Below are positions 17,018-26,744 of a stretch of DNA of 64,000 nt, in pieces. How positions within the stretch are numbered: position 1 is the stretch's first letter; each line of letters starts with the position of its first letter. Made by a program: the position numbers and the translations under genes. The notes under the pieces are model-generated. The model saw only the letters and a list, made by a program, of their open reading frames with translations. It was not told the origin of the DNA and did not search any database. The DNA is from Proteobacteria bacterium ST_bin14 (GTDB lineage Bacteria; Pseudomonadota; Alphaproteobacteria; Sphingomonadales; Sphingomonadaceae), in the NCBI GenBank assembly GCA_002083655.1, contig MSXR01000001.1:248001-312000 (forward strand). Reading direction: 5' to 3'.

Positions 17018-19768
17018 TTAGGCCGCCTGCGCCCACCCTTGTTCGTTCCCGGCCGCTGCCATCAATCGACGCTCGATCGATTTGAGCCGCTGGGTGCTGC
17101 TGATCTTGTCGCCGAGCAGGTCGGTCAGGTAAAATGTGTCGACCGCGCGCTCGCCATAGGTCGCGACATGGGCTGAATGAATCGTCACCTTTGACTGGAA
17201 CAGTGCCAGTGCCAGCCGGTTGAGCAGCGCGGGGCCATCGCGTGCGTTGACCTCAATCACGGTAAAGCGGTTCGATGCCTGGTTGTCGATCAGCACCACC
17301 GGCGCGATAACAAACGCATCGGCTCGCGGGCGTGAAAGCGGCTTGGCACGCAACCGTTCCGCCAGCTTGCCGCGATTGGCGAGCGAATCCTCAATCGCGG
17401 TCTTCAGCCGGTTGAGTTGTTCGGGCTGGTCGAACGGGCGACCATAGGGATCCTGCACCAGGAAGTTATCCAGCGCCATGCCGTCGCGCGTGGTGTGAAT
17501 GCGCGCATCGATGATGTTGCCGCCCGCGACATGGATCGCCCCTGCCGTGCGGTAAAACAGCCCGGGATGATCAGCGGCGTACAGCGTCACCAGTGTTGCC
17601 CCGCGCCCCGGATAGACCTGTGCGTCAATTGTCAATTGGGCCTGGCCGGCGGCTGCAATCAACCGCGCATTGCGTTCCAGCACATCATCAGGCTCGGCCA
17701 CCCAATAGGGTTCGGGCAGCCTTGCGACCAGCGCTGTAAACCGCTCTGGCGCCCAGCCCAGCGCGGTCGACAGCGCTTCTTGCTTGGCCAAAATCCGCTC
17801 GCCGCGCCCGCGCTGCTTGTGCCCCAGCCGCAGCACTTCTTCTGCTGCTTCGTACAGATCCGTCAGCAATTGCCGCTTCCAGCTGTTCCACACGCCGGGG
17901 CCAACTGCGCGGATATCGACCACGGTCAGCGCGAGCAGCAGTCGCAGCCGTTCGGGGCTTTGCACAATCTCGGCAAAATCCAGGATCGTCTTGAAATCCG
18001 ACAAGTCACGCTTGAACGCGGTGGCCGACATCAGCAGGTGGCATCGCACCAGCCAGGCCACCGTCTCGGTCTCTGCCGCGCTCATGCCCAGCCGGGGGCA
18101 TAACCGCTGCGCCACTTCTGCGCCCAGCACCGAATGGTCGCCGCCGCGTCCCTTGGCAATGTCGTGCAGCAGCACCGCAACATACAGCACCCGCCGCGAT
18201 ACGATCCGTTTCAAAATGCCCGCAGCGAGCGGATGATCTACCGCCAGATCGCCCCGCTCGATCCGGCTAAGCAGCCCAATCGCGCGGATCGAATGCTCGT
18301 CGACGGTATAATGGTGATACATGTCGAACTGCATCTGCGCGACGACGCGGCCAAAATCGGGGACAAAACGGCCAAAAACCCCAGCCTCGTTCATCCAGCG
18401 AAGCGGTGCTTCGGGGTCGCGCGGGCTGGTCAGCACATCAAGGAACAGCGCGTTGGCGCGCGGATCGGTGCGGATATCGTCCGCCAGTTTGGCATCGCGT
18501 GCCGCAACCCGCATCGCCAGCGGGTGCACTTCAAGCCCGTTTTTGTCGGCAAGCGCGAACATCTCAATCAACCGCACTGGATCGCGCGCAAACCAATCAT
18601 CCGATGGCAGCGCCAGCCGACCGCGATCAAGCAAGAAACCATTCAGGTTGCGCGGCCAACGCCGCAGCATCGGCAGCCCAAAACGCCTGCCGCGCGACGC
18701 AAATTTATCATCCAGATGCGCCAGGAAAACCCCGGTCAGATCGCCAACGGTTTTTGCCTGCAGAAAATAATGCCGCATGAATCGTTCGACCCGCGATCCG
18801 CCCGCGCGGTCGGCATAGCGCATCCGCTCGGCAATTTCGCGCTGCACATCAAAGGTCAGCCGGTCTTCGGCACGGCCAGCGATGCTGTGCAAATGGCACC
18901 GCACGGCCCACAGGAAATTCTCGGCGCGGTGAAACTGGCGATACTCGATCCGCGTCAGCAACCCGGCCTCTACCAACTCGGCGACACTGCGGACGTTGTA
19001 AGCATATTTACCCATCCAGAACAGCGTATGCAGATCGCGCAAGCCGCCCTTGCCCTCTTTGATATTGGGTTCGACGACATAGCGGCTATCGCCCATTTTG
19101 CGATGGCGTTCGGTGCGTTCGGCGAGTTTGTCGGCGATGAACTGGCGCGCGGTGCCGGCCTGTACTTCGGCTTTGAAGCGGGCGGCGGCTTCGTCATATA
19201 AATCAGTGTCACCCCATACATAGCGTGCTTCGAGCAGCGCGGTGCGGATCGTCATATCGGCCTTGGCCTGGCGCACCATTTCATCCAGCGAGCGTGACGA
19301 ATGGCCGATCTTCAGCCCAAGATCCCATAGCGCATAGAGCATCGATTCGATGACCTGTTCAGACCAGGCGGTCTGCTTCCAGGGCGTCAGAAAACCGATA
19401 TCGACATCGGAAAACGGGGCCATTTCGCCGCGACCATATCCGCCGACGGCAATCAGCGTGAGCCGCTCGCTCGTGGTCGCATTGGGTTTGGGATAGAGCC
19501 GCTCGGTGATGAAATCATATAGCAGGCGGATGATCTGATCGATCAGAAACGCCTGCGCCGCCGCTGCTTCCAGCCCGCGAGAGGGGTGTTCGATCAGCCG
19601 TCGGGCAATCTCCGCCCGGCCTTCGGCAAGCGCGGCGGCCAGCACCTGGGTCGCTGTGCGGCGCATGCTGGCGCAATCGGCCTGGTCTAGTGCGGCAAGC
19701 GCATCGGCAATCGTGCGGCGATCAATGATTGCGCGGCGCTGGGGCAGGGCTTCGAAACGGCTGGCCAT
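17018..19768 (-). CDS. glnD: [Protein-PII] uridylyltransferase / uridylyl-removing enzyme
   Basis: Protein of 916 aa, the usual length. N-terminal nucleotidyltransferase with GGYGRGEMAPFSDVDIGFL, central HD domain (VLLHDIAKGRGGDHS), and two C-terminal ACT domains (the first around VTLYAADHPGLFYRTAGAI, the second around VIEVNARDGPALLNRL). It uridylylates PII when glutamine is low and removes UMP when it is high, so it is the nitrogen sensor of the cell. It is divergent from the cyclophilin gene. Confidence 0.97.
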   Translation of the reverse strand: MASRFEALPQRRAIIDRRTIADALAALDQADCASMRRTATQVLAAALAEGRAEIARRLIEHPSRGLEAAAAQAFLIDQIIRLLYDFITERLYPKPNATTSERLTLIAVGGYGRGEMAPFSDVDIGFLTPWKQTAWSEQVIESMLYALWDLGLKIGHSSRSLDEMVRQAKADMTIRTALLEARYVWGDTDLYDEAAARFKAEVQAGTARQFIADKLAERTERHRKMGDSRYVVEPNIKEGKGGLRDLHTLFWMGKYAYNVRSVAELVEAGLLTRIEYRQFHRAENFLWAVRCHLHSIAGRAEDRLTFDVQREIAERMRYADRAGGSRVERFMRHYFLQAKTVGDLTGVFLAHLDDKFASRGRRFGLPMLRRWPRNLNGFLLDRGRLALPSDDWFARDPVRLIEMFALADKNGLEVHPLAMRVAARDAKLADDIRTDPRANALFLDVLTSPRDPEAPLRWMNEAGVFGRFVPDFGRVVAQMQFDMYHHYTVDEHSIRAIGLLSRIERGDLAVDHPLAAGILKRIVSRRVLYVAVLLHDIAKGRGGDHSVLGAEVAQRLCPRLGMSAAETETVAWLVRCHLLMSATAFKRDLSDFKTILDFAEIVQSPERLRLLLALTVVDIRAVGPGVWNSWKRQLLTDLYEAAEEVLRLGHKQRGRGERILAKQEALSTALGWAPERFTALVARLPEPYWVAEPDDVLERNARLIAAAGQAQLTIDAQVYPGRGATLVTLYAADHPGLFYRTAGAIHVAGGNIIDARIHTTRDGMALDNFLVQDPYGRPFDQPEQLNRLKTAIEDSLANRGKLAERLRAKPLSRPRADAFVIAPVVLIDNQASNRFTVIEVNARDGPALLNRLALALFQSKVTIHSAHVATYGERAVDTFYLTDLLGDKISSTQRLKSIERRLMAAAGNEQGWAQAA

Positions 19769-19885
19769 GATGGCAGGATAGGGCGGGGCAGGGGATTCGT
19801 CACCACATGATCGCGCGCATTGCCGCCAAATGGTGTAAAAACGCCCCCTTGTCGCGCGGCCCGCGTCGCTTTAGCGCTTTGGGCC

Positions 19886-20557
19886 ATGATATTCCTGCGC
19901 CGCGCCGCCTTCATCCTTGCCCTTTTCGCAACGGGCCTGACGCTTGCAGCACCCATTGATGCGCGGCGCGCCAAGCCCGTTGGCAAAGGCCTTGTCCGCG
20001 TTCGCCTCGTCACGTCGCAAGGGCCGATTGTCCTCGCGTTGGAGGCACGGCGGGCACCGGCGACAACGGCCAATTTTCTTGCCTATGTCGATGATCACCG
20101 GTTTGACGGCACCAGTTTCTACCGCGCGGCTCGGCGAAAGGCTGATCCGCGCTTTGGCTTCATCCAGGGTGGCATCCAAACTGACGCCCGCCGCATATTG
20201 CCACCCTTCCCGCTGGAGCCGACGAGCAAAACCGGCGTGCTGCATCTTGATGGCGCAATCTCGATGGCCCGGCGCGCAGACCCTGATTCAGCGGGCGGCA
20301 ATTTCATCATCACCCTGGGGCCAATCCCCAGCCTTGATGCAACCGCTACTTCGCCCGGCTATGCCGCCTTTGGCTATGTCATTTCGGGGCGCGCGACCAT
20401 GGAGCGCATCCTGGCTGCGCCCACCGGGGGCGGCACGGATTCAATGCGCGGGCAGATGATTATTCACCCCATCCGCCTGATCCGGGCCGAACGGCTCGAC
20501 GGGGTGCCCAAACCAACGGGGCAGGTAAAACCCTGGCTGATCAAAGTACCGCGCTAG
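19886..20557 (+). CDS. Secreted cyclophilin-type peptidyl-prolyl isomerase
   Basis: Protein of 223 aa. Signal peptide MIFLRRAAFILALFATGLTLAA, then a cyclophilin domain: VRLVTSQGPIVLALEARRAP, FDGTSFYRAARR, GGNFIITLGP and GYAAFGYVISG. The isomerase would help protein folding in the periplasm. ATG 19886 starts the signal peptide. Its 3' end overlaps the convergent glycosyltransferase gene by 17 nt. Confidence 0.88.
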   Translation: MIFLRRAAFILALFATGLTLAAPIDARRAKPVGKGLVRVRLVTSQGPIVLALEARRAPATTANFLAYVDDHRFDGTSFYRAARRKADPRFGFIQGGIQTDARRILPPFPLEPTSKTGVLHLDGAISMARRADPDSAGGNFIITLGPIPSLDATATSPGYAAFGYVISGRATMERILAAPTGGGTDSMRGQMIIHPIRLIRAERLDGVPKPTGQVKPWLIKVPR

Positions 20558-21644
20558 GGCGTTGGCTGGCTGGCCGCTGGGCACCGCGCCGCCGCACGCG
20601 GCGCACCCCGCCAACCATTCCTGACAGGATCAGCCCGTCAAGACTCGCATAGCCCAGTCCCAGATGATCGGGCCGAACGGCCAGCGCATCGGCCAGGCCA
20701 ATGCTGCCTGATCGCAGCGCAGCGCGCCCGATCCGCGCCCATAGCCGCGCGGTCTCCCAGCGGATCAACCGGATGTCCGCCTCATCGGGGCGCAGTTGTT
20801 CCAGAAACGCGGCTTGCAGGGTCATGATCGTATCGCCCAGCGCCGTTAGTGTTGCGCGATCGGGCACGGGCTTATGCCCCATCACATGCTGCACCAGCAG
20901 GGCCGCGCGCGCTTCGGCCGCATCGCCGAATTGCGGGCGGTGCCGGTCGGCCAACACTTGCGTGGCGCTGGCTTCCATCGTCATCGTAAAGCGTTGCGAT
21001 GCGCCGCCGCCATGGCTGCGATAATCGAGCAGCTCGGTATCGATTTGGGCAATCCGTCCCTTGGCGGCCAGCCGGTGATAGAGATCAAAATCTTCCGCAT
21101 AAAGCCGGTCTGGCCGCGTGAACGGGGTCAGCGATTGTGCAACATTGCTGCGCAGCATTACGGATGACCAGACGATCGGATTGCAGATGCATAACATCCA
21201 TTCCACCAGCGCCGGGCTAGTCACGGGCGGCAGCGCGGAGGCGCGGATTGCGCCGTTGCGAAGCTGGCGGGTGGCCGTGGCCACGAGCACGGTTGCTGGA
21301 TGTGCATCCAGATACGCCACCTGCGCCGCCAGGCGATCGGGGTGGCAAAGGTCATCCTGGTCAAGGGCCGCAATATATCGCCCGCGCGCCAGGGCAACGG
21401 CCTGGTTGCGGGCGTGGACGGGGCCCTGGTTTATGCTGGATTCAATCACCCGGAAGCGCGGATCGCTGATGCTGCGCAGCATTTGCGGCGTCGAATCTGT
21501 TGAACAATCGTCGACGATCACCACTTCGAAATCGGTGAAACGCTGCGCGATCAACGTCGCAATGGTCTCGCCGATTACCGCCGCCCCGTTATAGGCCGCC
21601 ATGATGACGCTGACGGCAGGCACGCTGACAACCGGCAATGTCAC
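20541..21644 (-). CDS. Glycosyltransferase family 2
   Basis: Protein of 367 aa with an N-terminal GT-A domain: VSVIMAAYNGAAVIGETI, VVIVDDCSTDSTPQM, then LDQDDLCHPDRL with the metal/donor-binding acidic cluster. The C-terminal third is helical without membrane anchors. Acceptor and sugar are unknown. Its start overlaps the stop of the upstream aminotransferase-flavoprotein gene by 4 nt (ATGA), suggesting joint synthesis of a modified sugar or glycoconjugate. Confidence 0.88.
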   Translation of the reverse strand: MTLPVVSVPAVSVIMAAYNGAAVIGETIATLIAQRFTDFEVVIVDDCSTDSTPQMLRSISDPRFRVIESSINQGPVHARNQAVALARGRYIAALDQDDLCHPDRLAAQVAYLDAHPATVLVATATRQLRNGAIRASALPPVTSPALVEWMLCICNPIVWSSVMLRSNVAQSLTPFTRPDRLYAEDFDLYHRLAAKGRIAQIDTELLDYRSHGGGASQRFTMTMEASATQVLADRHRPQFGDAAEARAALLVQHVMGHKPVPDRATLTALGDTIMTLQAAFLEQLRPDEADIRLIRWETARLWARIGRAALRSGSIGLADALAVRPDHLGLGYASLDGLILSGMVGGVRRVRRRGAQRPASQRPSAVL

Positions 21645-24130
21645 GCCACCGCTCGCGCCTGTTCGCCCAGCAGTTGATCAACAATCATGAGCCCGACATC
21701 ATTTTGCCATTGCCACAGGCCATTGGCCTGCCCCTTGAAGCTCGCCTCGCCCCCCAGCGGCCCCCACGGCACAAATCCGGCGGCGAGGCCGATGCCGTAC
21801 ACGCCGGGAATTGGCGCGCCGCCAGCATCGGTAACCCGGCAATAGCGATCAACCATCGGGTCGCCCTGATCGGCGGCAAGCGTGATCGCACTGCCATCGG
21901 CGCGCAACAGCGGCAGGGCGTGGGGGCGATAACCAAGCGCCGCAATTACCAGATCGGCGCTTTGCACAATTGCGCGCGCGGCGGCATCGTCGTCCTGGCC
22001 AAGCCGGTGCAGCGCCACGCGCGGCTCTGGCGTGCGGCCATCCACCGCCAGCATCCGCAGCACCAGATCGCGCGCCTCCAGCCGGAACCCGGCGAGCCGA
22101 TAGACAAAACCACTGACCGGGCAGATGTCGTCAGCGTCAAAATCGGTAAACCCCTCGGCCAGCGCTGCCGCCGCTGAATGATAAAAGGGGCGCAGTGGCC
22201 GGCGGTGCAGCAGGGTGATCGCGCCCGCACCAAATGGCAGGGCGGGTTGCGCCTTTAGCAACAGCGCAATCGTCGCCAGCGCGCTGGTCGATCCGCCAAT
22301 TACCGCAATACGCGGTGCGCGCTTTTCCCGCAGGCGATCAGCCAGCATCGCCATGCCGCCCTGGGCCGCAATCACATCAGACTGGATCAGCCGGTCGCCT
22401 GCCAGTTCCACCAGGGGTGCGCCTGCAACATGCTGCGCAGCAAGCCGCGCTTCGGGCTGGTGGCCACCGGTTGCAATGATGATCGCTCTGCTGCGTTGCT
22501 GGATCGTCGCGCCATCGGCATGGCGACGCGCACGCACCGTCCAGATATTGTCAGCGCCCAGCGTGGCATTAACCGCATCATGCCCGGTCAGAACGGTGCC
22601 GCCATTGGTGGTGACAATCTGCCCCAGCCGCTCGCCGGCAGCGCGCAGCAGCGGCCCGACCTGGGGCAATGGCACGCCGACAATATCGGGGTGCGCGCGG
22701 ATCGCCTGCCCTGCGGCACCGGTTGCCAGCGCGGCAAGCTCGCCGTGCACATTATCCTTAACCGCCGTCAGAAAGGTCGTCGCCGTGCTATCCGATGTGA
22801 TCGCATAGCCACCCAGCCGCCCGATCCCCAACGCCGAATCGCGTTCGATCACGACCAGCCCCGACGCGGCGAGCGTGGGCAGCAGGTTGCGCTTGGTCGC
22901 CGCCGTCAGCAGCGCGGTTCCGGCCGGCCCACCGCCAATCACAACAGCCGAAGCAATGGGGGCGGGCGCCGCGCGCGCAGCATAGGCCCGGCTCGCCTGG
23001 CGCGCGCACACATCGGCAAATATGCCGGCAATGTCGATCGCATCGCCTGGCCGCATCGCATCGGTGATCGGCAACGACACAATCCGCGCCCCAATCATGT
23101 CCGCGACAGGCGTCGGCTCGATGACGGCGCTGGCCTTGAACAGCGGTTGCTGCGCAAGATGGGGGCTGAAATAGCACCCGGCACCCACGCCCTGATCGGT
23201 CAGCGCGGCAATCACGGCATCGCGCCGCCCGGCGAGCACCGACGGCAGCAGCACCGGCATGAATTGCAATGCACGCCGTTGCCCGGTCACATGCTGCATC
23301 GTAAAATCGCGCAGGCTTGACCGGTAATGCGCTTCAATGGCGGCCCGGTTTGCGCACACCGCTTCGATCTCGCTTAGTTTTTCGCGCGCCATCAGCGCCA
23401 TGATTTCGGGCAATTTCGCGTTGATGCCGGGCAGGGTGGCGCTGCGGCTGCCGTCAAAACCAAAATTGGTCATTGATCGCAGCCGCGCGATAAGCGCCTG
23501 ATTGCCGCTGTGGATCAGCCCACCTTCGCCCACGGCAAAGGTTTTGGTGGCGTGCATCGAATGGACAATGGCGAAATCGGCGCGAGCGCCAAAACCCATG
23601 CCGGCTTGATCGGTGGTGCCAAGGGAGGCTGCTGCGTCGACCACGATTCCCACGCCGTGGCGCTCCCGCAGCCTGGCATAGCGATCAAGGTCGATGGCGT
23701 TGCCGAATGTGGCATAGGGGATAATCACGGCGATGCGGTCGCCATATCGCGCCAGCAGTGCCTCCTCTGCATCGGCACTCGCCCCCCAATGGTGCGGGTC
23801 GATATCGCAGATCAGCGGTGTCAGCCCCGCCCAGATCGCGGCTTGCGCGGTTGCCGCAAAGGTCAGGCTGGGCATCAGCGCCAGCGCACCCGGCGCGTGG
23901 CGCGCACCCGCTGCATCGCGAATCGCGATCATCAGCCCCAATGTCGCGTTTGCCACTGCCAGGCTGTCGCCGTTTCCGCCAAATAGCTGATCGGTCACGT
24001 CACGCTCAAACGCGCGGACCTCGGGGCCGTTGTTGCTGAAGACGCCCGATTCCTCGATCCGGCGCAGACCATCGCCAAGCGTGCTCAGCTTTGGCGGGCG
24101 CGGGGCGATCAGGGGAAAATGTTTCTTCAT
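21641..24130 (-). CDS. Fusion of DegT-type PLP aminotransferase and FAD-dependent oxidoreductase
   Basis: Single uninterrupted frame of 829 aa. Residues 1 to about 375 form a DegT/DnrJ/EryC1/StrS-type aminotransferase with the PLP lysine in HATKTFAVGEGG (K196) and VVDAAASLGT. From about residue 394 a second enzyme begins: FAD-binding VVIGGGPAGTALL, then IIIATGGH, a second dinucleotide motif VIGGSTSALATIALLL and ALGYRPHALPLL, resembling flavin N-monooxygenases or related pyridine-nucleotide flavoproteins. DegT enzymes make amino sugars; a fused flavoprotein could oxidise the amine, but the reaction is unknown. ATG 24130 is preferred; ATG 24163 would add eleven residues. The glycosyltransferase gene follows with an ATGA overlap. 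Confidence 0.85.
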   Translation of the reverse strand: MKKHFPLIAPRPPKLSTLGDGLRRIEESGVFSNNGPEVRAFERDVTDQLFGGNGDSLAVANATLGLMIAIRDAAGARHAPGALALMPSLTFAATAQAAIWAGLTPLICDIDPHHWGASADAEEALLARYGDRIAVIIPYATFGNAIDLDRYARLRERHGVGIVVDAAASLGTTDQAGMGFGARADFAIVHSMHATKTFAVGEGGLIHSGNQALIARLRSMTNFGFDGSRSATLPGINAKLPEIMALMAREKLSEIEAVCANRAAIEAHYRSSLRDFTMQHVTGQRRALQFMPVLLPSVLAGRRDAVIAALTDQGVGAGCYFSPHLAQQPLFKASAVIEPTPVADMIGARIVSLPITDAMRPGDAIDIAGIFADVCARQASRAYAARAAPAPIASAVVIGGGPAGTALLTAATKRNLLPTLAASGLVVIERDSALGIGRLGGYAITSDSTATTFLTAVKDNVHGELAALATGAAGQAIRAHPDIVGVPLPQVGPLLRAAGERLGQIVTTNGGTVLTGHDAVNATLGADNIWTVRARRHADGATIQQRSRAIIIATGGHQPEARLAAQHVAGAPLVELAGDRLIQSDVIAAQGGMAMLADRLREKRAPRIAVIGGSTSALATIALLLKAQPALPFGAGAITLLHRRPLRPFYHSAAAALAEGFTDFDADDICPVSGFVYRLAGFRLEARDLVLRMLAVDGRTPEPRVALHRLGQDDDAAARAIVQSADLVIAALGYRPHALPLLRADGSAITLAADQGDPMVDRYCRVTDAGGAPIPGVYGIGLAAGFVPWGPLGGEASFKGQANGLWQWQNDVGLMIVDQLLGEQARAVA

Positions 24131-24226
24131 TGTTGCGCGCTCGTCCGGGTCAAGAGCGATCACGCTACACGCGGGCTTGCTAAAAACCCGTTACGGTGGT
24201 GCGAAGGGGAAGATGAGGAGAGCAAC

Positions 24227-25120
24227 ATGGCCGAGTTCGAAACGATCACGCTGGGGATTGACGGTGGCATCGCCACAATCACGCTGAACCGGCCCGATCG
24301 GCTGAATGCGTTCACCGGGCAGATGATGGCCGATCTGATCGCCGCGTTTGACATCACCGACACCGACGATGCCGTCCGCGCCGTCATCATCACCGGCGCG
24401 GGGCGGGGGTTTTGTGCGGGCGCTGATCTGGCGGCGGGGGATGCAACGTTTGATTATGCGCGGCTGGGCGACGATGGCCCGGTTGCGGCCGACGGATCAG
24501 TTGATTTCAGCCATGCATCGGTGCGCGACACTGGCGGTCGACTAACGCTACGGATGTTCGATTCGCTGAAACCGGTGATCGGGGCGATTAACGGCCCCGC
24601 TGTGGGCATCGGCGCGACGATGTTGCTGCCCATGGATTTCCGGATGGCCAGCGATACCGCGCGCTTCGGCTTTGTGTTTGCGCGGCGCGGGATTGTGCCC
24701 GAAGCGGCATCAAGCTGGTTCCTGCCCCGGCTGGTGGGCATCGGCCAGGCGCTGGACTGGTGCTATTCGGGCCGGGTGTTTGATGCAGCAGAGGCGCTGA
24801 AAGGCGGCCTGGTGCGATCGGTGCACGCCCCCGATGCTCTGCTGCCCGCCGCCCGCGCGCTGGCGCTGGAACTGACCGCGCACAGCGCCCCGGTATCGGT
24901 GGCGATGACGCGGCGGATGATGTGGACAATGCTGGGTGCCGCCCACCCGATGGACGCGCACCGCATTGACAGTCGCGGCGTGTGGGTACGCGGGTCGAGC
25001 GATGACGCGAAGGAGGGCGTGATGTCATTCCTCGAAAAGCGCGACGCGGTGTTTGGCGACCGCGTTTCTGATCAGTGGCCGCTGGCCGATGGGTGGTTCG
25101 ACGCACCGGGCTATCGGTAA
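24227..25120 (+). CDS. Enoyl-CoA hydratase/isomerase family protein
   Basis: Crotonase-fold protein of 297 aa: LNRPDRLNAFTGQM near the N-terminus, oxyanion-hole regions ITGAGRGFCAGADL and INGPAVGIGATM, followed by FGFVFARRGIVPEAASSW with the glutamate typical of hydratases. It probably acts in fatty-acid or branched-chain acyl-CoA breakdown. A GAGGAG at 24215-24220 fixes the start at ATG 24227. It stands alone, divergent from the aminotransferase fusion. Confidence 0.92.
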   Translation: MAEFETITLGIDGGIATITLNRPDRLNAFTGQMMADLIAAFDITDTDDAVRAVIITGAGRGFCAGADLAAGDATFDYARLGDDGPVAADGSVDFSHASVRDTGGRLTLRMFDSLKPVIGAINGPAVGIGATMLLPMDFRMASDTARFGFVFARRGIVPEAASSWFLPRLVGIGQALDWCYSGRVFDAAEALKGGLVRSVHAPDALLPAARALALELTAHSAPVSVAMTRRMMWTMLGAAHPMDAHRIDSRGVWVRGSSDDAKEGVMSFLEKRDAVFGDRVSDQWPLADGWFDAPGYR

Positions 25121-25573
25121 CGGCGGCGCGCGGCCGTGTTTCTCACTGGGCACCGACCCTCATTACCCAGGCGGATAACCTGCTGAACCGGCTTGTGGTC
25201 ACACAAACTCATTTTATCACACAAATTCATCCGTCACCCCGGATCAAGTCCCCCGTTATGCTTTTCAGCCAAGGACGACTTTGATGTGCTCCCGCGAAGG
25301 CGAGTGCTGGGTCGGATCGTCCCCCGGACGATCCTTGCACCTATGGGGTTAGGTGCAACCCTGCACTCCCAGTCTGGGCCCCCGCCTTCGCGGGGGAACA
25401 AGAAACTTGGCGTTCCATAGGAAGTGCCGCGCCGCCGTGGCTGAAGGGGATAGCTACCGATCAAGTCCGGGGTGAAGGGGGTTTCCGGATCCGGACGATC
25501 ACAATCAGCTATAATCGTTCAGGGTGCCCGCTTGCGCCAGGAACGACCGCTTCGCGCCGCTGCGCGACCAATT
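25121..25573. repeat. Gene-free spacer with dispersed palindromic repeats
   Basis: No gene seen in about 450 nt. Between about 25233 and 25475 it holds the outer arm pair GTCACCCCGGATCAAGTCC / TCAAGTCCGGGGTGA and an inner pair CCCGCGAAGGCG / CGCCTTCGCGGGGG. The same sequences recur at 14764, 29517, 29649, 30841 and 46642. This is a composite of the two repeat types, here partly degenerate. Confidence 0.75.
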
Positions 25574-26674
25574 TCACGTCTCGGACGATCCACCGCCTCG
25601 CATCACATAACCGCGCGTCTCATAGGGCGGCGATAGCCCCTCCACCCACGCCCCGTGCGCATGGGTTAGCGCCACCAGCTCCATCGGCGTATCGCCGGGC
25701 CAGCCCCGCACGCGGATTTCGTGGCGGTGCAGATCGCGGTTGGGTTCCATCATCACCCAGCCGAGCGGGCGTTCTGGCGTGGCGTTCGCACCCGCTGCCG
25801 CCATCGCTGCGCTGATGCGGTCGCGGCCTTGCTTTGGCAGATATTGCCACACCACCGAATGCACCAGCACGCGCGCCACGCCCGCCGGTTGCGGCTCGGC
25901 GAGGCGCGCCTCAACCCAATCAGCGGCATCGCCTGCGTCAAGCTGCACGCCGTAACGCCGCACCATTGCAATGGCGGTGTCGATCCGGGCCTGCCGCTCC
26001 ACCGCGTCCACCCACACATAAGCCGCGAGCCGTTCAGCGGCGGCATCATCATTCAGGTCCACCGGCGCGATATCCACCCCGCGCACCCCGACAATGTCGA
26101 CGGGCGCGGTGGGCGGCACTGGTCCGCGCCATTCGGGCTTGATCAGCAACTCTGCCGGCACAGGCCCGGCGCGCACACCGCCCAGGTCATAGCCGTATCG
26201 ATCAATCAGCAGGTTCAGCCCGGCGCTCGATCCAATTTCCAACAACGCCATTTTCGGCCCAAACCGCGCCGCAAGATGGAGCAACCCCGTCATCAACCCG
26301 GCCGATCGCCCCGCCTCATTGGTCTGCGGCGGTCCGGCCAGCCAGGGCAAAAGCGCGGCATCATGCGCCGTCAGCGTGCGCGCGATGATGCCATCAACCG
26401 CATCGTCGCCCGTCACCGCGCCCAGGAACACCCGTGACAGCGCCGGATCAACCCCGGCCCGGTGCAGCGCGTGAAACCCGCCCATCAACCGCAGCACCAT
26501 TGCATCGGCCACCGGCTCGCCCGGCCAGTCGAGCACCGCCCGCCCGGTCGCGGTTTCGCGGGTAATGGCCCGGCCAATCGATCGACACAGTCGCGTGGTG
26601 ACCGGCGCGTCCATTGCGTTGCAATAGCCCGCCTGCACCTCAAAAGAGTCCCGGTTGGTTGCTTCATCGGCCAT
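25574..26674 (-). CDS. DUF2332 family protein
   Basis: Protein of 366 aa that I recognise as a DUF2332 member. Recognisable stretches are ALLPWLAGPPQTNEAGRSAG, LEIGSSAGLNLLIDRYGYDLGG, VLVHSVVWQYLPKQGRDRI and the terminal VALTHAHGAWVEGL. The central GSSAGLNL resembles a Rossmann/SAM-binding turn, but no activity is established to my knowledge. Divergent from hisG across 70 nt. Not part of the his operon. Confidence 0.82.
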   Translation of the reverse strand: MADEATNRDSFEVQAGYCNAMDAPVTTRLCRSIGRAITRETATGRAVLDWPGEPVADAMVLRLMGGFHALHRAGVDPALSRVFLGAVTGDDAVDGIIARTLTAHDAALLPWLAGPPQTNEAGRSAGLMTGLLHLAARFGPKMALLEIGSSAGLNLLIDRYGYDLGGVRAGPVPAELLIKPEWRGPVPPTAPVDIVGVRGVDIAPVDLNDDAAAERLAAYVWVDAVERQARIDTAIAMVRRYGVQLDAGDAADWVEARLAEPQPAGVARVLVHSVVWQYLPKQGRDRISAAMAAAGANATPERPLGWVMMEPNRDLHRHEIRVRGWPGDTPMELVALTHAHGAWVEGLSPPYETRGYVMRGGGSSET

Positions 26675-26744
26675 GTTTCTTCCCTCCGCTACGGTATCAA
26701 GCCTTGTTGCGCCGCACCCACGCGCCCTCTACAGCGCCATCGAA

